This document shows positions 37,275 to 45,850 of a stretch of 64,000 nt of DNA, one piece after another. The DNA is taken from contig JAFSMU010000004.1 of NCBI GenBank assembly GCA_017447775.1, positions 1 to 64,000 on the forward strand. Direction: 5' to 3'. The notes beneath the pieces are model-generated. The model ran no database searches, was not told where the DNA came from, and saw nothing but the letters and a program-made list of their open reading frames with translations. A program made the translations under genes and the position numbers. Position 1 is the first letter of the stretch. The number at the start of each line of letters is the position of its first letter. Source of the stretch: Clostridia bacterium (GTDB lineage Bacteria; Bacillota; Clostridia; Oscillospirales; CAG-272).

Positions 37275-37805
37275 TTAGGTCCAAAATTGTGCTATACCGT
37301 TCGAAAGCACTTCATACGTTGCGCCCGTTGAGCTTGTAATGACAATAAAGTTTTCTGTTGACACATATTGATATGGAACATTGCTTTGGAGTTGATGTAT
37401 ATTACTGGCTAAAACAGGATGAACGCTTGATAACGTTCCGCTTCCATAAGTCCACTCTGTTGTCATTTGTTCACTGTAAATTTGAAAAACGGTCATAACA
37501 GATAAATTAATTGAATAGGACTCTCCAGTGGGCACATAATCCGGATATGGATTTTCTTCATACGGAAATTCATCTTCAAAAAGCTCCTGATCAAAGAAAG
37601 AAACATTTAGTCCCACGTAAAGCGAACCGTCTGTATAAACAACCATTTCTGATTTGCAATCAAATATGTCGTTATTAAATAAAACATATTTGTGCGCAGT
37701 TTGTGTGTACCGTATGTCATCCCTCGCGAACGCACTTACACTCAGCACCGAGAATAAAATTGCTGCTGCCAGCACTACTGTTAAAATTTTTGTGGTTTTT
37801 TTCAT
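37275..37805 (-). CDS. Small secreted protein, unknown function
   Basis: A 176-aa protein with an unambiguous Sec signal peptide (TKILTVVLAAAILFSVLSVS, cleavage likely after AFA near residue 26). The mature part is acidic, Tyr- and beta-rich, ending in NGIAQFWT. Family not recognised. CAGGAG lies upstream of the ATG. It lies in the same AT-rich patch as the following lipoprotein gene. Confidence 0.68.
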   Translation of the reverse strand: MKKTTKILTVVLAAAILFSVLSVSAFARDDIRYTQTAHKYVLFNNDIFDCKSEMVVYTDGSLYVGLNVSFFDQELFEDEFPYEENPYPDYVPTGESYSINLSVMTVFQIYSEQMTTEWTYGSGTLSSVHPVLASNIHQLQSNVPYQYVSTENFIVITSSTGATYEVLSNGIAQFWT

Positions 37806-37976
37806 TGGTTTTTTCTCCTGAATTTTTTTTAATTTTTTTGAGAGATTTTTCCTCTCTATATAAATAACCCCCTTTTTGGCAAAAATACGACAAAAAAATC
37901 AAAAAAAGTCAAAATTTTTTTCTCTCATGTTATAGAGCCGGAGGAAAACGGTGTTTTTCTTCAAAAATCTAACTTT

Positions 37977-40292
37977 TTATATCGTAAAATACGTATATTC
38001 ACCGATGGTTTTCATCAGTTTTTCTTCTCTGCCGTGGCAGGTGAAGAGCAGGCTTTGCGTGCCGTGCTCGCCGAACTCGCACAAAAGTTTGAGCGATCTT
38101 GTCATTCTGTCGTTGTCCATTCGCATAAAGCTTTCGTCGAAGATAAACGGCGGTATCGCCTTTTTATACAGCACGTCGATAAGCGCCACGCGCAGACTTA
38201 TGTACGCAATGTCCGACGTGCCTGCGCTGAGATATTCAACGCTGTGCGTCGCGGCGTCGGAAACAAACGTCATGCCAAGCTCTGAATTTACGCCGAGCGA
38301 CTCATATTTTCCGCCGGAAAGCTCCGCCATTATCGCGCTCGCGCCTTTGGCTATCTTCGGCGCAAGGCCGCGGCGAAGATTTGACGACGCATTTGTCATC
38401 GCGTCGATCGCAAGCGCGATCGCGTCGTATTTTTCGGTAAGATCGGCAAGCTCGCCGTCGATCTCCGTCTTTTTGGCGGCGATATCGGCAGGGCGGATGT
38501 TCACCGCGGTGAGCGCGGCAAGCTGTTTTTCCATTCCGTGTATTTTTTCGGTGATCGACTCTATCGAGGCGCTCGCGTAATCGTAATCGCGGCGGCGGGA
38601 TTTGAAGTCGTAAGACTCCATCGCCTCCTCGTCGAATTCCGTCGTGCAGGCGCTCTTTATAAAGCTTTCTTCATACGGCCCGAGAGCCTTTTCTATCTCG
38701 ACGCAGCGAGCTTCGCTCTCGCTTTTTTTCATTTCAAGCTCGCCGAGGGCGCGCTGCTGTTCGCGGCATATCTCAAGCGCCGCGTCGACAGACGCAACGG
38801 TGTTTTTTTCTATGGTGAAGTTTGCCGCTTCAAGCTCCGTTATTATCTCGCGGTTGACAAGATCAAGCGAATCTGACGCCGACTTGAACGCGCCGTCTGC
38901 CGCATCTCTTTCGTCGGCGATATATGAAAGTACCGTTTCGTCTTTTGACGCCGCGCGTTTCAGCTCGTCAAGCTCGGGGTACGTTTCGCACCCAAACGTG
39001 CGGCAGATCTGTTTCAGCTCCGTTTTGGGATCGCCGCTTTTTGCTATCGAAACGGCGAACACAACGAACCCCGCTATGCAAAGCGCGCCGCAAACAATGG
39101 CTATCGGCACCGAGGAGGGAAGCACCCCCGTCGCTCCGAGGAACACGGCGACTATCGCGAGAATTGCGAACAGCGCCGCCGAAACCGCGGATATCTTCTT
39201 CATCAGCGAATACTTTCTCACCTTTGCGTCAAGCTCCGCCGCAGATGAGATCATCGCGTCGCGCTCGCTGTCGTCGCGCCCGAATTTTTCGTAAATATCG
39301 AGCTTTTCGCTCATATCAAGCACGCGCTGTTTTGCCGCGTCGTAGCGTTTTTTCGCCTCGCTGAGCCTTGCTTCCGCGACGGAAAGGGAAGACTTCAACC
39401 CTTCAAGATGCGATATGTACTCATCCGAATAAACGGGCGCGTTGCCGAATCCCTCGGCGAAGCGCAGCTCTTCTATCTCCTTGCCGAGCTGCTTTTGGAT
39501 CCCGAGCTCTTCCTTGTAGCGCAGGTACGACTTTTTGACGGTGTACGCCTCGTATTTGTCAAGCTCAGCTTTTATGACGTCGGCGGACTGCTTTGCCGTT
39601 TCGAGCTTTTTGCCGAGCTGACGCACGGTGCCTTCAAGATAAATTACTTCGCCGCCCGCCTGCTGAGCCTGTTCGAGCGCCTCGCCGAGCTGAGCCGACT
39701 GTGCGCCAAGCTCGTATATCTTGCCGCCCTTTTTGTTTGCGTGAAGCAGGTAAATGCGCGGACGGCTGAGCTTTTCAAGCGCCTTTTTGGTATTCAAACT
39801 CTCACTTCCGGAGAAAAGAATATTCTCCGCCGCCTCCGCAAGCGACTTGTCGCCCGTTTTCGTGCCGTCGATCTGGCGGATATAAACCGTGCTGTCAAAC
39901 ACCTCGGCGGGAACGCCGAAAAATATCTCGCCCGGGCACTCGTTTTTGCGGAGAAGCTCGCCCGACAGCGCGTCAAAAACGCCCACCTTGTCGGTGAACT
40001 TCGGCTTTCCGTCGGCGCCGCTTGAAAGTATCGACTCGCGCTCAACGCGGTACCGCTTGCCGCCCTCCGTGAATACGATCGCTCCGCGCGCGATAGACGT
40101 GCGCCAGCTTATGTATCTGTACCTTTCGTCAAGGCTTTTCGGCAGCCCGTAAAATACGAATTTGATAAAGTTGCATATCGTCGTCTTGCCCGATTCGTTG
40201 CCCCCGCGGATGATGTTCACTCCGTCGGATAGGTCGAGCGTCATATTGTCGAGTTTGCCAAACGAGGCAATTTCAAGTTTTTCAAGCTTCAT
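37977..40292 (-). CDS. SMC/Rad50-like AAA ATPase (YhaN family)
   Basis: A 771-aa protein built like YhaN/SbcC: an N-terminal ATPase half with Walker A GGNESGKTTICNF at residues ~35-47, long coiled-coil segments (to ~360 and 450-600) around a two-helix membrane-like insertion (SAVSAALFAILAIVAVFLGATG and a second helix near residues 395-420), and a C-terminal half with an ABC-like signature (EYLSAGTSDIAYISLRVALI) and Walker B PPFIFDESFMRMD. ATG 40292 has GGAGG in place; the in-frame start at 40313 is disfavoured. It overlaps the yqeG end. The usual phosphoesterase partner (YhaO/SbcD-like) is not in this window. Confidence 0.82.
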   Translation of the reverse strand: MKLEKLEIASFGKLDNMTLDLSDGVNIIRGGNESGKTTICNFIKFVFYGLPKSLDERYRYISWRTSIARGAIVFTEGGKRYRVERESILSSGADGKPKFTDKVGVFDALSGELLRKNECPGEIFFGVPAEVFDSTVYIRQIDGTKTGDKSLAEAAENILFSGSESLNTKKALEKLSRPRIYLLHANKKGGKIYELGAQSAQLGEALEQAQQAGGEVIYLEGTVRQLGKKLETAKQSADVIKAELDKYEAYTVKKSYLRYKEELGIQKQLGKEIEELRFAEGFGNAPVYSDEYISHLEGLKSSLSVAEARLSEAKKRYDAAKQRVLDMSEKLDIYEKFGRDDSERDAMISSAAELDAKVRKYSLMKKISAVSAALFAILAIVAVFLGATGVLPSSVPIAIVCGALCIAGFVVFAVSIAKSGDPKTELKQICRTFGCETYPELDELKRAASKDETVLSYIADERDAADGAFKSASDSLDLVNREIITELEAANFTIEKNTVASVDAALEICREQQRALGELEMKKSESEARCVEIEKALGPYEESFIKSACTTEFDEEAMESYDFKSRRRDYDYASASIESITEKIHGMEKQLAALTAVNIRPADIAAKKTEIDGELADLTEKYDAIALAIDAMTNASSNLRRGLAPKIAKGASAIMAELSGGKYESLGVNSELGMTFVSDAATHSVEYLSAGTSDIAYISLRVALIDVLYKKAIPPFIFDESFMRMDNDRMTRSLKLLCEFGEHGTQSLLFTCHGREEKLMKTIGEYTYFTI

Positions 40293-40809
40293 TTTTGTCC
40301 TCCGAAAATTCATCTGGATGATGCTTTTTGTATGATCTTATTATCGGTTTTTCAAGCAAACGCTTGAATTTTATAAACGCGTTCTCCCGCCCGCCGAGCG
40401 AGTCTACAAGGTACGAAACGGCGCCGCCGAGGTTGGCGCATAAAACGTCGGTGAATATCTGATCTCCGACGACGGCGACCTCTCTCGGCAAAATTCCCCA
40501 CCGCTTGCACGATAGCTTTATGCATTTCGAGCCGGGCTTTCCGCTTTTGTAAGTGAAGAACACGTCAAGCCCGCGGCAGAACTCCTCAACGCGCGCGCGG
40601 TCGTTGTTTGAGGCGATCGTGACCCCCACCCCGTGCGAGCGCATAAGGTTTATCCACTCGACGACCTTGTCCGTCGGGCGCGGCGTTTGATACGTTACAA
40701 GCGTGTTGTCAATATCAAGCACGAGCGCGCGCACGCCGACTGTGTGGAGAAACTCCGGCGTTATGTCGTATATCGAGTGAAAGTGCTTTTTCGGCGAAAA
40801 TAATGCCAT
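40282..40809 (-). CDS. YqeG family HAD-IIIA phosphatase
   Basis: A 175-aa HAD hydrolase. Motif I LVLDIDNTLVTY (nucleophile and acid Asp), motif II Ser/Asn in TIASNNDRARV, and motif III/IV AVVGDQIFTDVLCAN. Members lie near mitochondrial-type phosphatidylglycerophosphate phosphatases, but the bacterial substrate is not settled. AGGAGG precedes the start. The stop overlaps the start region of the YhaN-like gene. Confidence 0.9.
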   Translation of the reverse strand: MALFSPKKHFHSIYDITPEFLHTVGVRALVLDIDNTLVTYQTPRPTDKVVEWINLMRSHGVGVTIASNNDRARVEEFCRGLDVFFTYKSGKPGSKCIKLSCKRWGILPREVAVVGDQIFTDVLCANLGGAVSYLVDSLGGRENAFIKFKRLLEKPIIRSYKKHHPDEFSEDKNEA

Positions 40810-40925
40810 AACGCCCTCCTAAATAATGTATATATTTATTTTATCATAAAAGATAAAATCTTACAAGGGCAAAATGAAAATCATTTGCGCTTTTCTTTTC
40901 TTCGCGCAAATGATTTTGTAGGCCA

Positions 40926-42389
40926 TTATGGAAATTCATACCGTATCACCGTGTCGTTTGGCAAGCCGTACGCTGATTTGAACCAGTACTGGTGATACGC
41001 GTTGTCATACGGTAAAACGTATCGGCAATCTTCAACAGGCATAAAGTAGTAAACGAGCTCGCCTCCGTTTTCCTTGCAGATGCTCACATTTTGCATATTA
41101 TACGTTTGTATATTACGGTTTTTCGCATATCCTATTATCCACGGCGCGCAAAGTCCCGCAACGGCGACAAGCGCCGCTATGACGCACACCGACGCCAAAG
41201 CCGGAACGCGCTGGTTTAACCGGCGCAAAAGGAACACCCCGTCCCGCGCCGCCGGAATGAATATCAGCACAACGGAGCAAAGCACCGTCCGCGCGCCGTA
41301 AAGCGGGGAGATCAGCATCGCCCCTTGAAGCACCGCCGGAACAAGCGTAAAGAACACGCCGTCGGCGTCGCCCGCGCGCAAAGCGGGAAGCGATAGAATT
41401 ATGTCAAACGCAAAGCAAATTGCGCTCACTGCCGCCGCCGCGACGGCTATCGCCATAACCCCGCCGATATGAACGTGGATCATCACAAGTATCGCCGCTA
41501 AAATATCCGCCGCGCCGAGAAATACCGCCGCGCGCTTTTTTGATATCAGCCGCCGCACGCCGCCGAATACGAAGTACGCCGCAAGCACGTCGGCAGAGCC
41601 GCGCCGCGACAAAATCGTCGACGCAAGAGGCTTTATGTTCGATATTATACGTTTGTATAACGGCATTTGATAGAATTCGGGGTAGTAAGTCGTCCTCACG
41701 GAATTGCCGGGCGCAAGGAACAAAAACGCAAATCCCGCAAGCGAGAATAAAACGCATAAAATCAAGGCGGCGCGCGGCTTTATCTTGTTTAATACAGATG
41801 TATAAATTATCAGTCCCGTGATTATCAGCGCCGCAAACGCGCACTGCTCTATCATCGACGAAGCGAAAAACGCAAGCACAAACGCGCCTGCGGGCAGTCT
41901 TTTCGTTTTTGTGAATTTTTTATATACAAGATAGTACCAAAGCAGTATCGGCAAGGGAAGAACGTAGTTCATCGCGCCCGTCACCCACAAAAACGTTTCG
42001 TTTGCCATACGCACGTCGATCAGCGCAAAAAGCAGGGAGCTTAAAACAAGCGCCGCGGGGAACTTTTCAGACTTTCTCTCCCCGCCGACAGATACAAGCG
42101 CCGTCAGCCAGACGATGGAGCCGATAAGAGCGACGCCGACAAATTTCCACACCGTAAGGCTTCTGTCGAAAAGGATAAGCTCATCTATCAGGTGAACGAT
42201 GGCGCGCCCGTTCACCTCAAGATAATGCGAAGCGTTCAGCTTTACAAAGTTGCTGAAACCGCCCGAGAGGAACGTCATATAATAGTAATCGTCGCCAAAC
42301 GGAACAACGCAGAAAACGAGCGCCGCCTCAAGCGCAAGAAACGCCGCAAAAAACAAAAAATGATAGTTTTTCTTTATAAACGCGCCCAT
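40926..42389 (-). CDS. DUF6056-like polytopic membrane protein
   Basis: A 487-aa protein with about 11-12 hydrophobic helices. The first extracytoplasmic loop carries PFGDDYYYMTFLSGG and ASHYLEVNGRAIVHL, the pattern I associate with DUF6056; these resemble GT-C glycosyltransferase-like membrane proteins, but the activity is unknown. The open frame runs to 42563, through the arsR promoter, but GAGGAGG before ATG 42389 fixes the start. Three TATAC-N4-GTATA dyads lie inside the gene. Confidence 0.72.
   Translation of the reverse strand: MGAFIKKNYHFLFFAAFLALEAALVFCVVPFGDDYYYMTFLSGGFSNFVKLNASHYLEVNGRAIVHLIDELILFDRSLTVWKFVGVALIGSIVWLTALVSVGGERKSEKFPAALVLSSLLFALIDVRMANETFLWVTGAMNYVLPLPILLWYYLVYKKFTKTKRLPAGAFVLAFFASSMIEQCAFAALIITGLIIYTSVLNKIKPRAALILCVLFSLAGFAFLFLAPGNSVRTTYYPEFYQMPLYKRIISNIKPLASTILSRRGSADVLAAYFVFGGVRRLISKKRAAVFLGAADILAAILVMIHVHIGGVMAIAVAAAAVSAICFAFDIILSLPALRAGDADGVFFTLVPAVLQGAMLISPLYGARTVLCSVVLIFIPAARDGVFLLRRLNQRVPALASVCVIAALVAVAGLCAPWIIGYAKNRNIQTYNMQNVSICKENGGELVYYFMPVEDCRYVLPYDNAYHQYWFKSAYGLPNDTVIRYEFP
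41099..41112. repeat. TATAC-N4-GTATA dyad, perfect
   Basis: TATACGTTTGTATA; with four flanking bases it shares an 18-bp identity with 41642-41659. Confidence 0.65.
41646..41659. repeat. TATAC-N4-GTATA dyad, perfect
   Basis: TATACGTTTGTATA. The gene reads it in a different codon frame from the copy at 41099, so the identity is at DNA level. Confidence 0.65.
41791..41804. repeat. TATAC-N4-GTATA dyad, one mismatch
   Basis: AATACAGATGTATA, identical to 33436-33449. Confidence 0.6.
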
Positions 42390-42411
42390 TTTCCCGCCTC
42401 CTCTCGCTGTT

Positions 42412-42440
42412 ACTATACCATATTTTAGCGCGTATTGCAA
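42412..42440 (-). promoter_or_regulatory. SigA-type promoter of the DUF6056-like gene
   Basis: On the - strand TTGCAA (42440-42435), 17-nt spacer, TATAGT (42417-42412). Confidence 0.65.
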
Positions 42441-42480
42441 ATATTTATTTTCTATATTATAAAAAAATCGCAAAAATATA

Positions 42481-42509
42481 TTGACAAATGCCCGACGCTT
42501 GCATATAAT
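42481..42509 (+). promoter_or_regulatory. Consensus SigA promoter of the metal-efflux operon
   Basis: TTGACA (42481-42486), 17-nt spacer, TATAAT (42504-42509). Confidence 0.85.
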
Positions 42510-42514
42510 AACAA

Positions 42515-42530
42515 TTGAACAATTATTCAA
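42515..42530 (+). promoter_or_regulatory. ArsR/SmtB-type operator
   Basis: The near-palindrome TTGAACAATTATTCAA lies 6-21 nt downstream of the -10, over the transcription start. It fits the TGAA-N6-TTCA core bound by CadC/SmtB/CzrA regulators, so the adjacent regulator probably blocks its own promoter. Confidence 0.7.
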
Positions 42531-42552
42531 TCGTTTCAAAGGAGGGCAGAAA

Positions 42553-42915
42553 ATGAAAGACATCCCGCACTGCGAGGAGCATCACGAGCATAGCGTAAAA
42601 ATAAGCGCCGTCGAAAAAATACTTCCACGCGAGGATGAGCTGTACGACCTTGCCGAGCTGTTCGGCATATTCGGCGACACGACGCGCATCCGCATACTGT
42701 ACGTTCTGTTTGAAGCCGAGGCGTGCGTTTGCGACATCGCGCAGATACTCGGCATGACCGATTCGGCTATTTCGCACCAGCTTCGCATACTCAAAGGCGC
42801 GCGCCTTGTAAAATTCCGCCGCGAAGGGAAGACAGTTTACTACTCTCTCGCGGACGATCACGTAAAAACGATACTCGGAATGGGTATGGAACACATAAAG
42901 GAGAAAAAACAATGA
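42553..42915 (+). CDS. ArsR/SmtB-family metal-responsive repressor
   Basis: A 120-aa winged-helix repressor. The N-terminus is His/Cys-rich (HCEEHHEH), the recognition region contains ACVCDIAQILGMTDSAISHQL, whose CVC matches the alpha3 metal-binding Cys pair of CadC/ArsR, and the C-terminus GMGMEHIKEKK carries a further His. Zn, Cd or Pb sensing is likely. AAGGAGG supports ATG 42553 over the in-frame start at 42481, which lies inside the promoter. The stop overlaps the next start (ATGA). Confidence 0.92.
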   Translation: MKDIPHCEEHHEHSVKISAVEKILPREDELYDLAELFGIFGDTTRIRILYVLFEAEACVCDIAQILGMTDSAISHQLRILKGARLVKFRREGKTVYYSLADDHVKTILGMGMEHIKEKKQ

Positions 42916-43130
42916 AAAAAACTTTTGAACTCGAAGACCTTGACTGCGCCGTATGCGCGGCAAAAATGGAAGACGCGATAAAGAAGATCGACGGAGTTAA
43001 CGACGCCACCGTCAGCTTTATGGCGCAGAAAATGACAGTTGACGCTGATGACGACAAGTTTGACGATATTATGAAAAAGGTAGTCAAAGCATGCAAAAAG
43101 GTAGAGCCTGACTGCCGCATCAAGATCTGA
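42912..43130 (+). CDS. Free-standing HMA metal-binding domain protein
   Basis: A 72-aa ferredoxin-like heavy-metal-associated domain with the metal site DCAVCAAKMEDAI (C-x2-C). The Asp just before the first Cys resembles the zinc-preferring variants seen in ZntA/CadA domains rather than copper MxCxxC sites. The following P-type ATPase lacks an N-terminal HMA domain, so this protein probably supplies it in trans. Coupled to the repressor by ATGA overlap; the ATPase begins one base after its stop. Confidence 0.88.
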   Translation: MKKTFELEDLDCAVCAAKMEDAIKKIDGVNDATVSFMAQKMTVDADDDKFDDIMKKVVKACKKVEPDCRIKI

Positions 43131-43131
43131 T

Positions 43132-44967
43132 ATGACAAGAAAGCAGAAAAAATCGCTTATCCGCATCATCGTATCCGCGGTGCTTCTCGGAGCGGCGTTC
43201 CTTATTCAAAAAACGGTCGACGCGCCGTTTTGGGTATATCTTTTGATATATCTTGTGCCGTATTTCACCGTCGGGTATGACGTACTTATAAAATCGGCGC
43301 GCAATATCGCGCACGGCGACGTCTTTGACGAAAACTTTCTTATGTCACTTGCGACTATCGGCGCGTTTTTCACGGGCGAGTACGTTGAGGCGGTGTTCGT
43401 CATGCTGTTTTATCAGGTCGGCGAGCTATTCCAAAGCATCGCCGTCGGCAAGAGCCGTAAATCGATCTCGGCGCTTATGGATATCCGTCCCGACAGCGCG
43501 TGCGTTGTGCGCGGCGGAGAGGAGTGCGTCGTTTCTCCCGATGAGGTCGAGGTCGGCGAGATAATTCTCGTGCGCCCGGGCGAAAAAGTGGCTATCGACG
43601 GCGTTGTCGTCGAGGGCAAAAGCTCGCTCGATACGTCGGCACTGACGGGCGAGAGCGTTCCAGTAAACGTTTTGACAGGGGACGCCGTCATCAGCGGCAG
43701 TATAAACAAAACCGGCGTTATTAAGATCAGAACGACAAAGCCTTTCGGCGAGTCGACAGTATCAAAGATACTCGAGCTTGTCGAGAACGCAAGCTCCAAA
43801 AAGGCGCGCACGGAAAACTTCATCACGCGCTTTTCAAAAATATACACCCCCGCCGTCGTCGGCGCGGCGGTGCTTATCGCGCTTGTCCCGTCGCTCATAA
43901 CGGGACAGTGGAGCGAGTGGATACACCGCGCTCTTATATTCCTCGTCGTGTCTTGCCCGTGTGCGCTTGTGATCTCCGTCCCGCTTGCATACTTTGCGGG
44001 CATCGGCGGCGCGTCATCTCAGGGAATACTTATAAAAGGCTCGAACTATCTTGAAGCACTCGCAAAAACGGGATGCGTCGTGTTCGATAAAACGGGAACG
44101 CTTACAAAGGGCGTGTTCCGCGTAACGAGCGTTTCGCCTGTCGGCGTGTCGGATGACGAACTGCTTTACCTTGCCGCGTCGGCGGAGAAGTACAGCACGC
44201 ACCCGATCGCACTTTCGCTGCGCGAAAAATGCGAAAAGACCGCCGAACCTACCGACGTGCGCGAGGTATCGGGCGAGGGAGTCGAGGCGAGCGTTGACGG
44301 CGCCGCCGTCGCTTGCGGCAACGCAAGAATGATGAAACGGCTCGGCGTAAACGCACCCGAGGTCGACGCTGCCGGCACTGTCGTTTACGTTGCGGCAGAC
44401 GGCAAATTCATCGGTCATATCGTCATTTCCGACGAGATCAAGCCCGACAGCGCCGAGGCTGTCCGCGCTTTGCGCGATGGCGGCATCGGTACGGTCATAC
44501 TCAGCGGGGACAAAAAGAGCGCCGTTGACAAGGCCGCGTGTGAGATCGGAGTCGACGCATCGTATTCGGAGCTTTTGCCCGAGGGTAAGGTCGATATGAT
44601 GGAAAAGATAATATCCGAGTCGGCGGGCAAGGTCGCGTTTGTCGGGGACGGCATCAACGACGCGCCTGTGCTTATGCGTGCCGACGTCGGTATCGCCATG
44701 GGCGCGCTCGGAAGCGACGCCGCGATAGAAGCGGCTGACGTCGTTCTGACGGACGACCGCCCGTCAAAAATACCGAAGGCGATAAAGATATCCCGCAAAA
44801 CGACGGCGATAGTAAAGCAGAACATCATCTTCTCGCTTATCGTCAAGGGCGCGGTGCTTGTGCTCGGCGCGCTCGGGATAGCTCCGATGTGGGCGGCGGT
44901 GTTCGCCGACGTCGGCGTTGCCGTGATAGCGATACTGAACTCCATCCGCGCGATGAAAATAAAATAA
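43132..44967 (+). CDS. Zn2+/Cd2+/Pb2+-type P1B ATPase (CadA/ZntA-like)
   Basis: A 611-aa heavy-metal efflux pump. About eight membrane helices; transport motif SCPCALVIS near residue 273, phosphorylation site FDKTGTLT near residue 317, HP motif STHPIALSL, and hinge VGDGINDAPVL near residue 503. The C-terminal helix has MWAAVFADVGVAVIAILN, where the membrane Asp is typical of the Zn/Cd subgroup. It starts directly at the membrane domain, without fused HMA. Regulated by the upstream ArsR-type repressor. Confidence 0.94.
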   Translation: MTRKQKKSLIRIIVSAVLLGAAFLIQKTVDAPFWVYLLIYLVPYFTVGYDVLIKSARNIAHGDVFDENFLMSLATIGAFFTGEYVEAVFVMLFYQVGELFQSIAVGKSRKSISALMDIRPDSACVVRGGEECVVSPDEVEVGEIILVRPGEKVAIDGVVVEGKSSLDTSALTGESVPVNVLTGDAVISGSINKTGVIKIRTTKPFGESTVSKILELVENASSKKARTENFITRFSKIYTPAVVGAAVLIALVPSLITGQWSEWIHRALIFLVVSCPCALVISVPLAYFAGIGGASSQGILIKGSNYLEALAKTGCVVFDKTGTLTKGVFRVTSVSPVGVSDDELLYLAASAEKYSTHPIALSLREKCEKTAEPTDVREVSGEGVEASVDGAAVACGNARMMKRLGVNAPEVDAAGTVVYVAADGKFIGHIVISDEIKPDSAEAVRALRDGGIGTVILSGDKKSAVDKAACEIGVDASYSELLPEGKVDMMEKIISESAGKVAFVGDGINDAPVLMRADVGIAMGALGSDAAIEAADVVLTDDRPSKIPKAIKISRKTTAIVKQNIIFSLIVKGAVLVLGALGIAPMWAAVFADVGVAVIAILNSIRAMKIK

Positions 44968-44970
44968 AAA

Positions 44971-44999
44971 ACCGCCTGCTTTTGCAGGCGGTTTTTTTG
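44971..44999 (+). terminator. Terminator of the metal-efflux operon
   Basis: ACCGCCTGC-TTTT-GCAGGCGGT stem followed by seven T; A-run on the other side serves the converging gene. Confidence 0.9.
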
Positions 45000-45003
45000 T
45001 AAC

Positions 45004-45834
45004 TCAAAGTTTTTTCAAGAAAGTCACCGCGTCCTCAAACCAGCGAGCGACGTACGGCTCCTCGCGGCGAACTCCTGTGCAAACAATGTCGTTTGCAAGG
45101 GAAAGTCCGTGCCCGCCCTCTGGATAAACGTGAAGCTCAAACGGTATCTTGTTGTCTGCAAGATTCTGGCAGAGCATAAGCGAGTTCTGCACGGGTACGG
45201 TGGTGTCCGGCGTTGTGTGCCACACAAACATCGGGCAGGTACGCTCGTCAACGTGCTTGTGTACCGAAACGGCGTCAAGCACGACGCTATCGGCGTTTTC
45301 CGAATTTTTCATACCGACGATGTTGTCGATCGATCCGCGGTGTGCATATTTGCCCGCGTCGATAACGGGGTACGCAAGAACGGCGCCGTTTACTTTGTTG
45401 TATCCGTACGGCATATCTATCGCGTCGTAAACGTAGCTTTCGTGCCACATCGTCGCAAGCGCTCCCGCAAGATGGCCGCCGGCGGAAAAGCCTATGGTGA
45501 ATAATTTATCGGCGTCTATTTTGAATTTTTCCGCGTTGTCGCGAATGAACTTGACAGCCAGCGACGCGTCGATAAGCGGCGACGGCCACTTAGCTTTCTC
45601 ACCGAGAGAATAGAACAAAACAAACGCGTTGAACCCGCGCGCCGCAAACGCCAGCGCCATCGGATCGCCCTCGCGGTCAGAGCAGAACGAATACCCGCCG
45701 CCGGGGATTATAAGTATCGCGCGGCGCTTTTCGTTGAACGGTATCTCGCGCGACTGCGGCGCGATGTAGCTCACAAGGCGCACTCCGTCATTGTCGGGAC
45801 GAATTGCAAATTCTTCTGTTTTTAAGTAGTTCAT
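45004..45834 (-). CDS. Alpha/beta hydrolase, acetyl-esterase-like
   Basis: A 276-aa cytoplasmic esterase of the BD-FAE/acetylxylan-esterase-like group. Oxyanion loop LIIPGGGYSFCSDREGDP, nucleophile elbow IGFSAGGHLAGAL, Asp in HTTPDTTVPVQ and His in YPEGGHGLSL. No signal peptide, so it may deacetylate imported oligosaccharides or small esters. AGAAAGGA precedes the start. Confidence 0.85.
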   Translation of the reverse strand: MNYLKTEEFAIRPDNDGVRLVSYIAPQSREIPFNEKRRAILIIPGGGYSFCSDREGDPMALAFAARGFNAFVLFYSLGEKAKWPSPLIDASLAVKFIRDNAEKFKIDADKLFTIGFSAGGHLAGALATMWHESYVYDAIDMPYGYNKVNGAVLAYPVIDAGKYAHRGSIDNIVGMKNSENADSVVLDAVSVHKHVDERTCPMFVWHTTPDTTVPVQNSLMLCQNLADNKIPFELHVYPEGGHGLSLANDIVCTGVRREEPYVARWFEDAVTFLKKL

Positions 45835-45850
45835 ATATTTTTCCTTTCTG

